Virus record (IMG/VR): IMGVR_UViG_3300021092_000241
Coordinates: 1-21,618 of that record
Strand: one strand, 5' to 3'
Origin: a virus
DNA: 21,618 nucleotides
Numbering within the stretch: the first letter of the stretch is position 1; every line of letters starts with the position of its first letter. The notes beneath the pieces are model-generated. The model was not told where the DNA came from. It ran no database searches and saw only the letters and a program-made list of their open reading frames with translations. This document shows, piece by piece, positions 13,206 through 21,618 of this stretch. The translations under genes were made by a program, and so were the position numbers.

Positions 13206-15449
13206 ATGGCAAATAAATATCCATTAATTTTTAATTCAGATCTTGGATTAATACAGGAAGTTACTTCGAAGGATGTCATCACTCCTGATAATATTAAGAC
13301 CACCAATCTAGTAGTGACCGGCACTATTGCTGTGCCCGGCGGAGGATCATTAGATGCGCTGAGAATTAAAAGTTTTGGTATTAGTAATGATCCAACTGTG
13401 TATACCGGAACGGGTTCAATTGTAGAAAATAAATTAGTAGTTAGTGGAATATCCACATCAAGATTTTTAATTAATCAAAAAGTCAAAATACTTGGTATTA
13501 CAAGTTCAACTGATTCTGCAGTAATTCCAGCCACAGACAGTGCTTGTAGCTTTGATAGAGTCGGTAATATGACATCCGGCACCACTTATCGTTATTGGGT
13601 TGCTCAATACCATTATCGTAATGGTAAGATCGGAACATCAACTCAGGCAATTCCAACAGCCGGACTTGCCGTAACTGCAATTGGAGATTTTAATGATGTA
13701 AATCATATTGCTTTAACTCTTCAAAGAACAAGTGTAGATCATGGTCTTTTAATCTACCGCAGCGAAGATTCAACCTCAACGGATAATGCCAAATTAGTTG
13801 CTATTCTTGGGCCAAAAGAACTGGGAGTAATAGCGACTTCTGGTATTAACTGGAAAGATTATGGTCCCTATGAAAAAACCAAGTGGTCTCCAAAAACTGC
13901 CAAGAATGAATTTGATGATACAAGTCAAATACATTTTCCGAATACAGCAACTTTAACCACATCCGCAAGAAAAGGTTGGGCAATAGATACTATTACTGCC
14001 GTAGGATCTAATTCTATTACCGTTAGTGGCAATTATACTCTTAATAGCAATAATTCTGTAAAAGTAATACACGATAATACTTTTGGATTTAAACAGGCAA
14101 TAGGTGCTGCCGTATCTGAAGGTATTTCATCACTTATTCTTCCTAGTGGAACTTATTATACAGAATCAATTGTTATTCCGAATGGATTTGCTTTAAAGGG
14201 AGAAGGAAAAAATACAATCATTAAAAAGCAATTTTTTGCAGACGACACAACAGATGGAGGAGGAAACACTCTTACATTTGATGGAAACCTAATAGGAATT
14301 GCAGCCGGAGTTGGTACACTGACCGATATCACTCTTCAAAGTTTAACAATAGATGGTAATAATGCGAATAATATTCTTTTCCTTGATGACGATGATAATT
14401 ATCTTGTAAATTTGGTAAATACTAAATCTTCATTAATTTCCGATGTTGAAATTCGCAATTCTCCTGCATCTGGTTTGTACACTGTTAATTCCGATAGATT
14501 AGCCATTCAAAATTCTCAGATTGTAGACGGCTCCTTAACCGACAGATATCCTTTTTCTCCGGTAAATGCTCAGAACTCAGAAGTTCTTCGAATTAATAAT
14601 TCATTGTTTCAAAACTATCCAGGAGCTTTGGATTTATCTGTGACTTCAATTTCTGCTGTAAATGGTAATGTTGTTCGTAACTGTGGAACAGGAATTAGAT
14701 TATTTAGTTCTGGCAAATTTACCACAAGTGGAAATATTATTTTGGGACCAGCAGACGAATTTATTCCTACAAATGATCTTTTTGATAGTGATTTTAATTC
14801 AGTAAATCTTGGTATTAATACCACCGTTGATTTTACTGGTCCTGTTATGCTTTATAATGAAAATGGTTTACCAAAGAATCTTGATAGTTCTTTGGTTGCA
14901 ATCACCGCAGGAATTGGAACAATTATAAATCTTGGTTTAAGTAATGAATCACTTGGAACAAGGTTTATGAACTTCAATATTCCTACTCCAAACACCGGAA
15001 CTTTTGGAAGATCGAATGGTTATATTCAATTAAAACTCAATCTCGCACAAACAAGTACTTTGGCAATTGGAAACACATTGGGATATGATGTGAGGGGAAC
15101 AGAATATTTGGATGTACCTGTTGGATTCACAACATTTGTTGGAATTGGAACGGGAGCCTGGAACATTATCGGTGCCGGTGCCACAATGTATACCGTAACC
15201 TTAGCTACCTCAAATCAATTTAGTGCGTTTGCAGTCGGAGACATTGTGAAACTTGCAAATCATTCGGTGACTCCTGATCTTGGATTCCAAGATCTCACTG
15301 TTGCGGCAAAATTAGATGTGAATTCCGTAACTAAACAATTAAGATTAACCGGGTTTACCACAGACTCACAAACAAACGGCACGGCGACTGGATATATAAC
15401 TGTAAGAAATACATTTCTCATTGCAAAAGGAAGAATCGGAGTCACCTAA
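13206..15449 (+). CDS. Pectate-lyase-like beta-helix fibre or spike protein
   Basis: The 747-aa protein probably forms a host-binding trimeric fibre or spike. Residues 1-48 look like an attachment segment. Residues 50-110 form a beta region, and 115-205 resemble an Ig/FN3-type module (YRYWVAQYHYRNGKIGTSTQ). Residues 291-515 are a right-handed parallel beta-helix of the pectate lyase superfamily: FGFKQAIGAAVSEGISSLIL with PSGTYY, ALKGEGKNTIIK, LTDITLQSLTIDGNNANNIL, VEIRNSPASGLYTVNSDRLA and VVRNCGTGIRLF. The C-terminal 230 residues are beta-rich with Gly-Ile-Gly-Thr repeats typical of these phages. A depolymerase active site cannot be identified by eye. The gene follows its own consensus late promoter and abuts the next start. 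Confidence 0.78.
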   Translation: MANKYPLIFNSDLGLIQEVTSKDVITPDNIKTTNLVVTGTIAVPGGGSLDALRIKSFGISNDPTVYTGTGSIVENKLVVSGISTSRFLINQKVKILGITSSTDSAVIPATDSACSFDRVGNMTSGTTYRYWVAQYHYRNGKIGTSTQAIPTAGLAVTAIGDFNDVNHIALTLQRTSVDHGLLIYRSEDSTSTDNAKLVAILGPKELGVIATSGINWKDYGPYEKTKWSPKTAKNEFDDTSQIHFPNTATLTTSARKGWAIDTITAVGSNSITVSGNYTLNSNNSVKVIHDNTFGFKQAIGAAVSEGISSLILPSGTYYTESIVIPNGFALKGEGKNTIIKKQFFADDTTDGGGNTLTFDGNLIGIAAGVGTLTDITLQSLTIDGNNANNILFLDDDDNYLVNLVNTKSSLISDVEIRNSPASGLYTVNSDRLAIQNSQIVDGSLTDRYPFSPVNAQNSEVLRINNSLFQNYPGALDLSVTSISAVNGNVVRNCGTGIRLFSSGKFTTSGNIILGPADEFIPTNDLFDSDFNSVNLGINTTVDFTGPVMLYNENGLPKNLDSSLVAITAGIGTIINLGLSNESLGTRFMNFNIPTPNTGTFGRSNGYIQLKLNLAQTSTLAIGNTLGYDVRGTEYLDVPVGFTTFVGIGTGAWNIIGAGATMYTVTLATSNQFSAFAVGDIVKLANHSVTPDLGFQDLTVAAKLDVNSVTKQLRLTGFTTDSQTNGTATGYITVRNTFLIAKGRIGVT

Positions 15450-18400
15450 ATGCCAGACAATACTAATGTTAATAATAATGCATCTGTTGTAGTTATAGGT
15501 AGAACAGCTCCTGTCCCAGCAGGACAACAAAAATCAGAAAAATCTGTTCCTGTTGTTATCGCAAATGATCAGTCTCCAATTCCCGTTGAAGAGCAGAATA
15601 AAATTCAATCAGAAGTTGCATTATCCCTCCTTGGAATACCTAGATCCGAAGTTGCTCTTGGAATTTTTGCCGACGTAAATACTTATGATGTAAATCCAAC
15701 GGAGTGGTCATCATTCCCGGAGCAATTTTCCAAAGTATCTAACGCCGGAGTATATGCCGGTATTGGACAGACGATGGGATGGGGATTATCTCACGTTCCA
15801 GAAGAATCTGGAGCGATGATTGAGGCACCACCAGATAGATATTCTGTATTAACATCTAAAAGATTTTTTAGATATCAACCTGGCCGTGTTTCTGCCGCAA
15901 CATTTGGTGTTAAGACAACTAAACTAAAACCTGACGTAACTGGAGCGACTGTTCAAAACCCGTGTATTCGTAAATATGGTATTTTCGATAACTTTGATGG
16001 TTATTATTGGGAAACAAGAAATAATGGAGCCGGCGATAATTTTTGTGTAGTAAGAAGAACTCAAGCCAATACTTTTGAAAATCCGATAGAATTCAATACA
16101 CCTGGTAATAGAGAAGACTATGCCAGAACAAATCCACAAGATCCATTTGGAATAAGAGGGTCAGAATCTCAAGATGATGCAACTGCTCAGAATAATCCCC
16201 CTGCAAAACCAAAGAAATTTGGAGATCTTGTTATTTTAAGAGATAATCTTTTGATGACTCATGCAGCAGTTTATGATCCATCTTTATTACAACCAGAATA
16301 TAAAGTTGGAATTGCATCAGTCAGCGGTGGAAATACCTTACAGATTCCAGGAATTTCGAAGAGTATATCTGATGCAACCTATAATATAGACACTGGAATA
16401 ATGGTGATCACAACATCTACCGCTCACGGGTTTGGTGTTGGTAAATTTATCACTCTATCCGGAATAGGAATGACTTGCTATTTGGATCCCTCTGTTCCAA
16501 AAATATATCCAAACAGAGCTAGTGGATATAATGTTATACAGGTAGATTCGCCAACTGTATTTAGAGTTAATGTTGGAGTCTCGACTGTTCCAACTTTTTA
16601 TGTTTCGGGAGGAACTGCCGTTGGACTAACAACTGGGCAATATGTTTCATATTCTAAAGGAACTAATGTTGGAGTCATTACTGGTCTCACAGATACCTCA
16701 ATTTATAGAGTTGCCGGTGTCACCACAACTGGAAATGTAACTTTAAAGCCTTTGAACAGTGATGCTGTTATTACTGGACTTTCAAATGGAACTTATACCA
16801 ATCATGAAATAATTACTCCGGTTCCTTTTGTGCAACCATTATCTGGTCAGATTTCTGAAAAAAATAGATATACTTCAATAGTTCCAAGTGGAACAACCAG
16901 CACAAATCCAAATGCTGCCGGAACCGGAATGTTCCCCTATCTTTATACTGATACTGATGGTATTACTAAGGAAGGTTACATTGACACGACATTATCATCT
17001 GAAAATTCCGCAACACTTAAAACTCAAATAGATGCCATTAATAGTTATTATGATAAGTGGGTGAATCAAAATGTTGCACAAGAATATTTGAATGTTTATG
17101 AATACAGAGTGCCTAGATCCAGATTTAGTGGAGATAGGCTAGACAATCTTACTGATGATTTAGTTTATAGTGATGCCGTTGCTAATAATCGAGCTGGGCA
17201 GAATGTAATCGATGCAGATACTGGTGAGATAATACAAGACACTAGTATCTGGAATTTGTCTTTTGATAAAGTTACAATGTATAAAATTGAATTCTCCTGG
17301 TATGGTGCTGTTGGAGGACTCTTTTTAGCATATGTTCCTGTAAGTAATGGTGAAGCAAGATGGGTCAGAGTTCATCACCTCAGAGCATCAAACCAACTTA
17401 AAGTTTCTTCTTTGGGTAATGCGACTCTGCCAATTACTTATTTGGTTTATGGTGGTGGTAATAAAGATAGAAATGGATATCTGGACGCTAATAGACCTGA
17501 AGCAAGTTTTTCTTATGGGACTCCTTCAGAACATATTATTAAGTATGGTGCCTCATATTATATTGATGGTGGAGACCGAGGAACCGTAAAGTTATTCAGC
17601 ACCGCAACACCAACAGCTGTTGATGTTTATGGTTCTAAGAGATCATTTACTGTTGGTGCAGCATCAACACAAGTTTCACTCACCAATGCCGGAGATTCTA
17701 CTGATCCATTCATTACTGCCGGAGCAAGCGCAGGACTATCCAGTTCATATTATGTGGGGGCTAAAATTATAACGAACAATCCTTTGGATCAGGGCATTGA
17801 AGTTGTTTATGTAAATCCCATAACCAATAAATTGCATCTAAATTCTCCATTAAACTTATCGATTCTGCCAGCAAGTATCACAATTATCCCAGATCGAAAG
17901 ACTCCACTAATTGGTCTTAAATGTAAAGATTTTATTCAAAGTAGCACAGGAAGAAATGTAAGAAACAGAACACAAGTTTATCCAACAAGACTTTCAACCG
18001 GTTCAACTGGTGTAATTAAAGTCGACTTATTGAAGACTCCTATATTCCAAACAACATCAACAGTTACTGGTATCACAACAATTTCTGCTGATGTTAATAT
18101 TGGTAAGAGTGGATCACCAACCATTGTAACTCTCACAAATACAGGTTATCTCTCAACTAGCACTGGAACCTATGGTTATTTTAGAGGGTATTTCCAAAAC
18201 GATCCCTCACAAAGAAAAATTTCTGTATTAGGATACTTGGAAAATCGAGTAACAAATGGGTATCACTTTAATGCTCTTAATTCTACATCAGATAGTATTA
18301 TACTAACAACAACAGATCCATTTTTAAGAGAGGAAAATCACAATCCAGTGGGAAATATTGTTTCTCCCACAACATCAGAATCCACTCTTGCCCAGTTGTC

Positions 18401-18653
18401 ATCCGTTAAAGTGAGTCCACAAATAAGAAGTCCAATTCCAAAAACAGGAACCGTTGTTTCTTCACTGTTTATTCCTGCATCAGGAGAAGAATATGATTTA
18501 TCTCCATACTTTGATTATAATAAAGAATATCTATCATTCCCTCTAACGAATGTTATCGAGAGTTTATATTTGTGTGGGTCTTCTCAAATAGATTATAATT
18601 CATCTGCAGCTGCAGCTAGCGTTTCGGCAAGTTTAACTTGGGAGGAGCAGTAA
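15450..18653 (+). CDS. Large peripheral structural protein (1067 aa), paralogue of the next gene
   Basis: This large virion protein has no function I can name. The ATG directly follows the previous stop, with GGAAGAATCGGAG as a plausible ribosome site. N-terminal 60 residues: VVVIGRTAPVPAGQQ and VPVVIANDQSPIPVEE, a segment often seen in phage structural proteins. Three motifs recur in the following gene: RFFRYQPGRVS (138-148), VTMYKIEFSWYGAVG (608-622) and KYGASYYIDGGDRGT (698-712). Between the first two lies an extra region of about 350 aa, with beta-rich TSTAHGFGVGKFITLSGI and repeated Gly-Val-Thr stretches. The C-terminus is beta-rich. It is probably a tail fibre, tail sheath-tip decoration or baseplate-peripheral protein; this rests on size, neighbours and composition. 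Confidence 0.72.
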   Translation: MPDNTNVNNNASVVVIGRTAPVPAGQQKSEKSVPVVIANDQSPIPVEEQNKIQSEVALSLLGIPRSEVALGIFADVNTYDVNPTEWSSFPEQFSKVSNAGVYAGIGQTMGWGLSHVPEESGAMIEAPPDRYSVLTSKRFFRYQPGRVSAATFGVKTTKLKPDVTGATVQNPCIRKYGIFDNFDGYYWETRNNGAGDNFCVVRRTQANTFENPIEFNTPGNREDYARTNPQDPFGIRGSESQDDATAQNNPPAKPKKFGDLVILRDNLLMTHAAVYDPSLLQPEYKVGIASVSGGNTLQIPGISKSISDATYNIDTGIMVITTSTAHGFGVGKFITLSGIGMTCYLDPSVPKIYPNRASGYNVIQVDSPTVFRVNVGVSTVPTFYVSGGTAVGLTTGQYVSYSKGTNVGVITGLTDTSIYRVAGVTTTGNVTLKPLNSDAVITGLSNGTYTNHEIITPVPFVQPLSGQISEKNRYTSIVPSGTTSTNPNAAGTGMFPYLYTDTDGITKEGYIDTTLSSENSATLKTQIDAINSYYDKWVNQNVAQEYLNVYEYRVPRSRFSGDRLDNLTDDLVYSDAVANNRAGQNVIDADTGEIIQDTSIWNLSFDKVTMYKIEFSWYGAVGGLFLAYVPVSNGEARWVRVHHLRASNQLKVSSLGNATLPITYLVYGGGNKDRNGYLDANRPEASFSYGTPSEHIIKYGASYYIDGGDRGTVKLFSTATPTAVDVYGSKRSFTVGAASTQVSLTNAGDSTDPFITAGASAGLSSSYYVGAKIITNNPLDQGIEVVYVNPITNKLHLNSPLNLSILPASITIIPDRKTPLIGLKCKDFIQSSTGRNVRNRTQVYPTRLSTGSTGVIKVDLLKTPIFQTTSTVTGITTISADVNIGKSGSPTIVTLTNTGYLSTSTGTYGYFRGYFQNDPSQRKISVLGYLENRVTNGYHFNALNSTSDSIILTTTDPFLREENHNPVGNIVSPTTSESTLAQLSSVKVSPQIRSPIPKTGTVVSSLFIPASGEEYDLSPYFDYNKEYLSFPLTNVIESLYLCGSSQIDYNSSAAAASVSASLTWEEQ

Positions 18654-18656
18654 TTT

Positions 18657-21618
18657 ATGTCTCTTGAAAAAGATGTAAAAATTGGTGATGATAAACGTCC
18701 GATCAGCACAACAATTTCTCAAGAAAAACTTTATAATATAGCAAATGGTGAAGTTTTAACCGATGAATTTGGTAATGAAATTGTAACAGAAGTTGAAACT
18801 TATGTTTTGTCCGGAGTAACGATGGATAAATCGACTTCGGTTGTTTTCAATACGAAATCTCAAGGTTCGGTAAATTTTAATAAAATCTCAATAGCTTCTA
18901 CAATTGCAACATATTCTTCTGGTAATACTAATAATATTGGAATTACAACGACAAATCCAAATATTAATGTAGGAGATTTTATTTCGGGAACATCTATTCC
19001 TGATGGAACAAGAATTTCGAGAGTTGGAATTGGAAGTATTTTTATTTCAAATAATACAACCAATACAACATCTCTGTCAGAACTCGTACTGATAGAAAGA
19101 AAGAATTTTTTTAAAACAAAATCAAAACCAACCATTAAGGTTGAAGAACAGTTTAAAGAATCAAGTGAAGTTAGTACGACCTTACTTGGTGTAAATCGTG
19201 CCGAAACGCAACTTAGTCTATTTTCAAATGTATCCTCATACGGATTAGATCCCGATGAATTTGAATTTTATTCTTTTAATGATGGAATAAGTTTCGATTC
19301 TTGGGAAACAAGAAGAAATGCCATTTATGGATATAGATATCAGGCAAAACAAACTGAAGAAACGCAGGAATCGGGAATTAGACTTACAGCATTTCCAACT
19401 CCATACTCATTTCCATTCGGTCCAAAATTTCAAAAATTAGGGGTATATAATTCACTTTTATTTAAACGATATATCAATTTTATTGAACTAGGAAATAAGT
19501 TACATGATTATTTTAATACTGGGACAGGAGGAAGCGGATATCCGTCTTCTTGGAAACAGAATTTTTTGCCAAAAGAATTTGCAGAAGTAACCGGTGGTGA
19601 TGTAAAGTATAGTGTCGATATTGAAAGTGCATTTGCAAGAATCGATACCTGGACTGATACTTGGAGAAATATTAAAGACGGAAGTTTAATAGATCCAGTA
19701 ACTAATCAAAGTTTTAATTTTGAAAAAGTAAATCAAATAACCAAACCTTCTGCATATACTTCTGATACCACTAGACCTGGTTATTCAGACAAAAATAAAA
19801 GATATGCTTATCTACAGTCAAGAAGAGTATTCAGATATCAACCAGGTCGAATTAGTGGATTTACATTTGGATTAAGATCTTCCGTAGAAGCAGTCACCGG
19901 TATTACTTTGGAGTGGGGAATATCTAATCCAACGGATGAATATGTTTTTAAAATCGACGCAGGTCAATTTTCAATTGTTCGTAGAAGCACAGTTCCTCTT
20001 GAAACAGAGGTTTTAACGAGAAATGGTTTAACTATAACAGATCAAAAATATATACCGAGCGGAAATCCTTTTGATTCTAAATCATATTATACTATTACTA
20101 TTCCAAGAGACAAATTTAATGGAGATCCTTTAAATGAAAAGGGTCCTTCTAACTGGGGTATTAAACCAGAAAAAGTAACCATGTACAAAATTGAATTTGG
20201 TTGGTATGGTGCAATTGGTGCCAGATTCTATGTTTATGTACCAACTGGTAATGGAGATGCCAGATGGGTTGTTGCCCATACTCTGATAATTGAAAATTCA
20301 TTAACCGCCCCTTGTCTTCGTGACTCTTATTTTAGATTTAAATACTCACTTAACATCGAAGATACCGGAGATGTAAAAACTCCACAATACTTGTATAAGT
20401 ACGGTGCATCATATTATATTGATGGTGGAGACGAAGGGACATCTGAAATATATTCTGTAAGTTCTGGTATTTCCTCTACTTTTAAAACTACAGAAAAAAC
20501 TCTTTTGGGTATTACTCCTAAACAATCTATATTAAATCGTGATGGAATTCCAGTAGAAAATAAAAAATTAATTATTCCAACAAACTTAAATATATCAACA
20601 GATTCTTTAACAGAAGTAAAAACGGTAAGTTGTTCTGCCTGTCCTGGATTTGGGCACGTTTATACTCCCGGAATTGGGACAACCGAGAGTGGTAGAAATG
20701 TGAATATTACATTTACAAGTGGAGATACAATTTCCGCAAATCCGGGAAGTTATTTTTATAAAAGCGATATTGGTGCAAAACTAATTGCACCATCAATTTA
20801 TAATGCATATATTGCATCTGTGGATAATCAGGTTGGTAGTGGAATTTCTTTTCAAACAGCTAAGATAGAAGGATTTCAAGGATACAGTAGTTTTATTCTG
20901 GGACCCAGAGACCTTTCTGGAACCGAGAGATTAGATAGAGTCGCAGGAATTGTGACTACAGTAGATACGACCGGTGATGTTTCATATCCATATCCGGTTA
21001 GATTAAGTAATTATAATGCCGTTGCCGCATCAGATTTTAATTTCACTGGATCAAAAATTGAAATAGAGTTTGTAAATCCTAATAAGGGGGATAGTTATGC
21101 CCACTTTGCAGATTTTCTTATTGGTGTCACAGATAAAAAACCAAATGTATCAGAGTCTGGCGAATTGAATGGATTTTTTATTGGTGCGGCATCAACTACG
21201 ATTTTACCTAACAGTGATATATTATTTGGAAAACACACTCACAGTTATGCATATTTTAATGAAAGTGGAGTCGAGCTTGGTGAGGGCTGGGCCCCGCTGC
21301 AACCACCATTAAGAATGGGTATTGATTATCGAATTCCTGGACTTGCAGATCCTGCAGGCGGAACTTGCTCAAAAGTCACTATCACGGTTGATAACCCTAT
21401 TTCAGTTTCAAATGCTAAAGAATATTTGGGAAATCCAAAAACTAACCCACCATTTCCTGACGGATTTTATTATATTCAAATACCGGGCTCTTTTCCCTCA
21501 TTAACATATACGGGTGGTCAGATTGTCTTACTTAATCCCTCTAGTAACACCCCTAATACTCCTATTTTTACTAATTTAACATATATTGGTGAACCTGTGG
21601 GACCATACCTTATTTCTG
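18657..21618 (+). CDS. Large peripheral structural protein, 3' end beyond window (partial)
   Basis: An open frame starts at ATG 18657, 3 nt after the previous stop, preceded by GGGAGGAG. I read it through to the last base without a stop (987 codons), so the true protein is longer. It shares RVFRYQPGRIS (390-400), VTMYKIEFGWYGAIG (507-521) and KYGASYYIDGGDEGT (581-595) with the 1067-aa neighbour. The spacing from the first to the second motif is about 117 residues here against 470 there. The N-terminal 130 residues have TIATYSSGNTNNIGITTTNP and a GDFISGTSIPDGTRISRVGI segment common in phage fibre and baseplate proteins. The middle is acidic and aromatic. The C-terminal part is Gly/Pro/Ser-rich and beta-like, with Cys-x2-Cys (SCSACPGFG). 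Function is unknown. Confidence 0.75.
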   Translation, partial: MSLEKDVKIGDDKRPISTTISQEKLYNIANGEVLTDEFGNEIVTEVETYVLSGVTMDKSTSVVFNTKSQGSVNFNKISIASTIATYSSGNTNNIGITTTNPNINVGDFISGTSIPDGTRISRVGIGSIFISNNTTNTTSLSELVLIERKNFFKTKSKPTIKVEEQFKESSEVSTTLLGVNRAETQLSLFSNVSSYGLDPDEFEFYSFNDGISFDSWETRRNAIYGYRYQAKQTEETQESGIRLTAFPTPYSFPFGPKFQKLGVYNSLLFKRYINFIELGNKLHDYFNTGTGGSGYPSSWKQNFLPKEFAEVTGGDVKYSVDIESAFARIDTWTDTWRNIKDGSLIDPVTNQSFNFEKVNQITKPSAYTSDTTRPGYSDKNKRYAYLQSRRVFRYQPGRISGFTFGLRSSVEAVTGITLEWGISNPTDEYVFKIDAGQFSIVRRSTVPLETEVLTRNGLTITDQKYIPSGNPFDSKSYYTITIPRDKFNGDPLNEKGPSNWGIKPEKVTMYKIEFGWYGAIGARFYVYVPTGNGDARWVVAHTLIIENSLTAPCLRDSYFRFKYSLNIEDTGDVKTPQYLYKYGASYYIDGGDEGTSEIYSVSSGISSTFKTTEKTLLGITPKQSILNRDGIPVENKKLIIPTNLNISTDSLTEVKTVSCSACPGFGHVYTPGIGTTESGRNVNITFTSGDTISANPGSYFYKSDIGAKLIAPSIYNAYIASVDNQVGSGISFQTAKIEGFQGYSSFILGPRDLSGTERLDRVAGIVTTVDTTGDVSYPYPVRLSNYNAVAASDFNFTGSKIEIEFVNPNKGDSYAHFADFLIGVTDKKPNVSESGELNGFFIGAASTTILPNSDILFGKHTHSYAYFNESGVELGEGWAPLQPPLRMGIDYRIPGLADPAGGTCSKVTITVDNPISVSNAKEYLGNPKTNPPFPDGFYYIQIPGSFPSLTYTGGQIVLLNPSSNTPNTPIFTNLTYIGEPVGPYLIS

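Noticed and set aside
13212-13219. AATAAATA as another late promoter
   Set aside because: It forms codons 3-5 of the 747-aa gene just after its ATG; the exact element at 13179 already serves that gene.
18860-19135. Minus-strand frame of 91 codons
   Set aside because: Antisense to the long open frame that starts at 18657 and continues to the window end.
21322-21504. Plus-strand frame of 60 codons
   Set aside because: Out of frame inside the same long open frame; no ribosome site and no recognisable motif.

Overview
The window is a gene-dense, AT-rich stretch of a T4-like (Tevenvirinae/Kyanoviridae-type) myovirus genome. It covers the baseplate hub, tail spike and tail fibre part of the late structural module. 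The protein families are those of marine T4-like phages of cyanobacteria, with a Pelagibacter-type T4-like phage as the main alternative. No host-derived metabolic gene, tRNA or integrase is visible, so the host cannot be fixed from this window alone.

Layout. Bases 1-1877 are on the minus strand, in transcription order: gene 4 (head-completion, PD-(D/E)XK nuclease fold), a conserved unknown of 133 aa, gene 48 (tail tube cap) and the first codons of gene 53 (baseplate wedge). A 35-bp divergent region follows at 1878-1912. Everything after it is on the plus strand: a tail-tube/initiator-like protein (gp19/gp54 type), gene 26, a small 59-codon ORF in the T4 gene 51 position, two long hub or tape-measure-like proteins (567 and 653 aa), a gp27-like hub ring protein, a gp5-like OB-fold spike base with a Pro-rich tail, a separate beta-helix needle protein, a free-standing peptidase S74 chaperone protein, a Cys-containing unknown, a pectate-lyase-like beta-helix fibre or spike, and two very large related peripheral structural proteins. 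The second of these runs off the right edge. Most genes touch or overlap by a few bases. T4-type late promoters (NATAAATA) sit in the only real gaps, at 2654, 11099 and 13179, with another inside the 59-codon ORF at 3472.

How the genes work together. The plus-strand block follows T4 order in part (26-51-27 and hub genes) and would build the central hub and cell-puncturing device, then the peripheral fibres. The best observations are three. First, there is a well-formed programmed -1 frameshift signal at the end of gene 26: an SD-like GGAGGG 9 nt before T TTT TTC. A -1 shift there continues directly into the 59-codon ORF, giving a predicted 300-aa fusion of the tail-assembly-chaperone (G/GT) type. 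Second, the 653-aa hub protein carries both an M23 zinc endopeptidase and a phage-tail-lysozyme domain, while the gp5-like protein has no visible lysozyme. Third, the gp5 spike is split, with the OB-fold base and the beta-helix needle encoded by separate genes.
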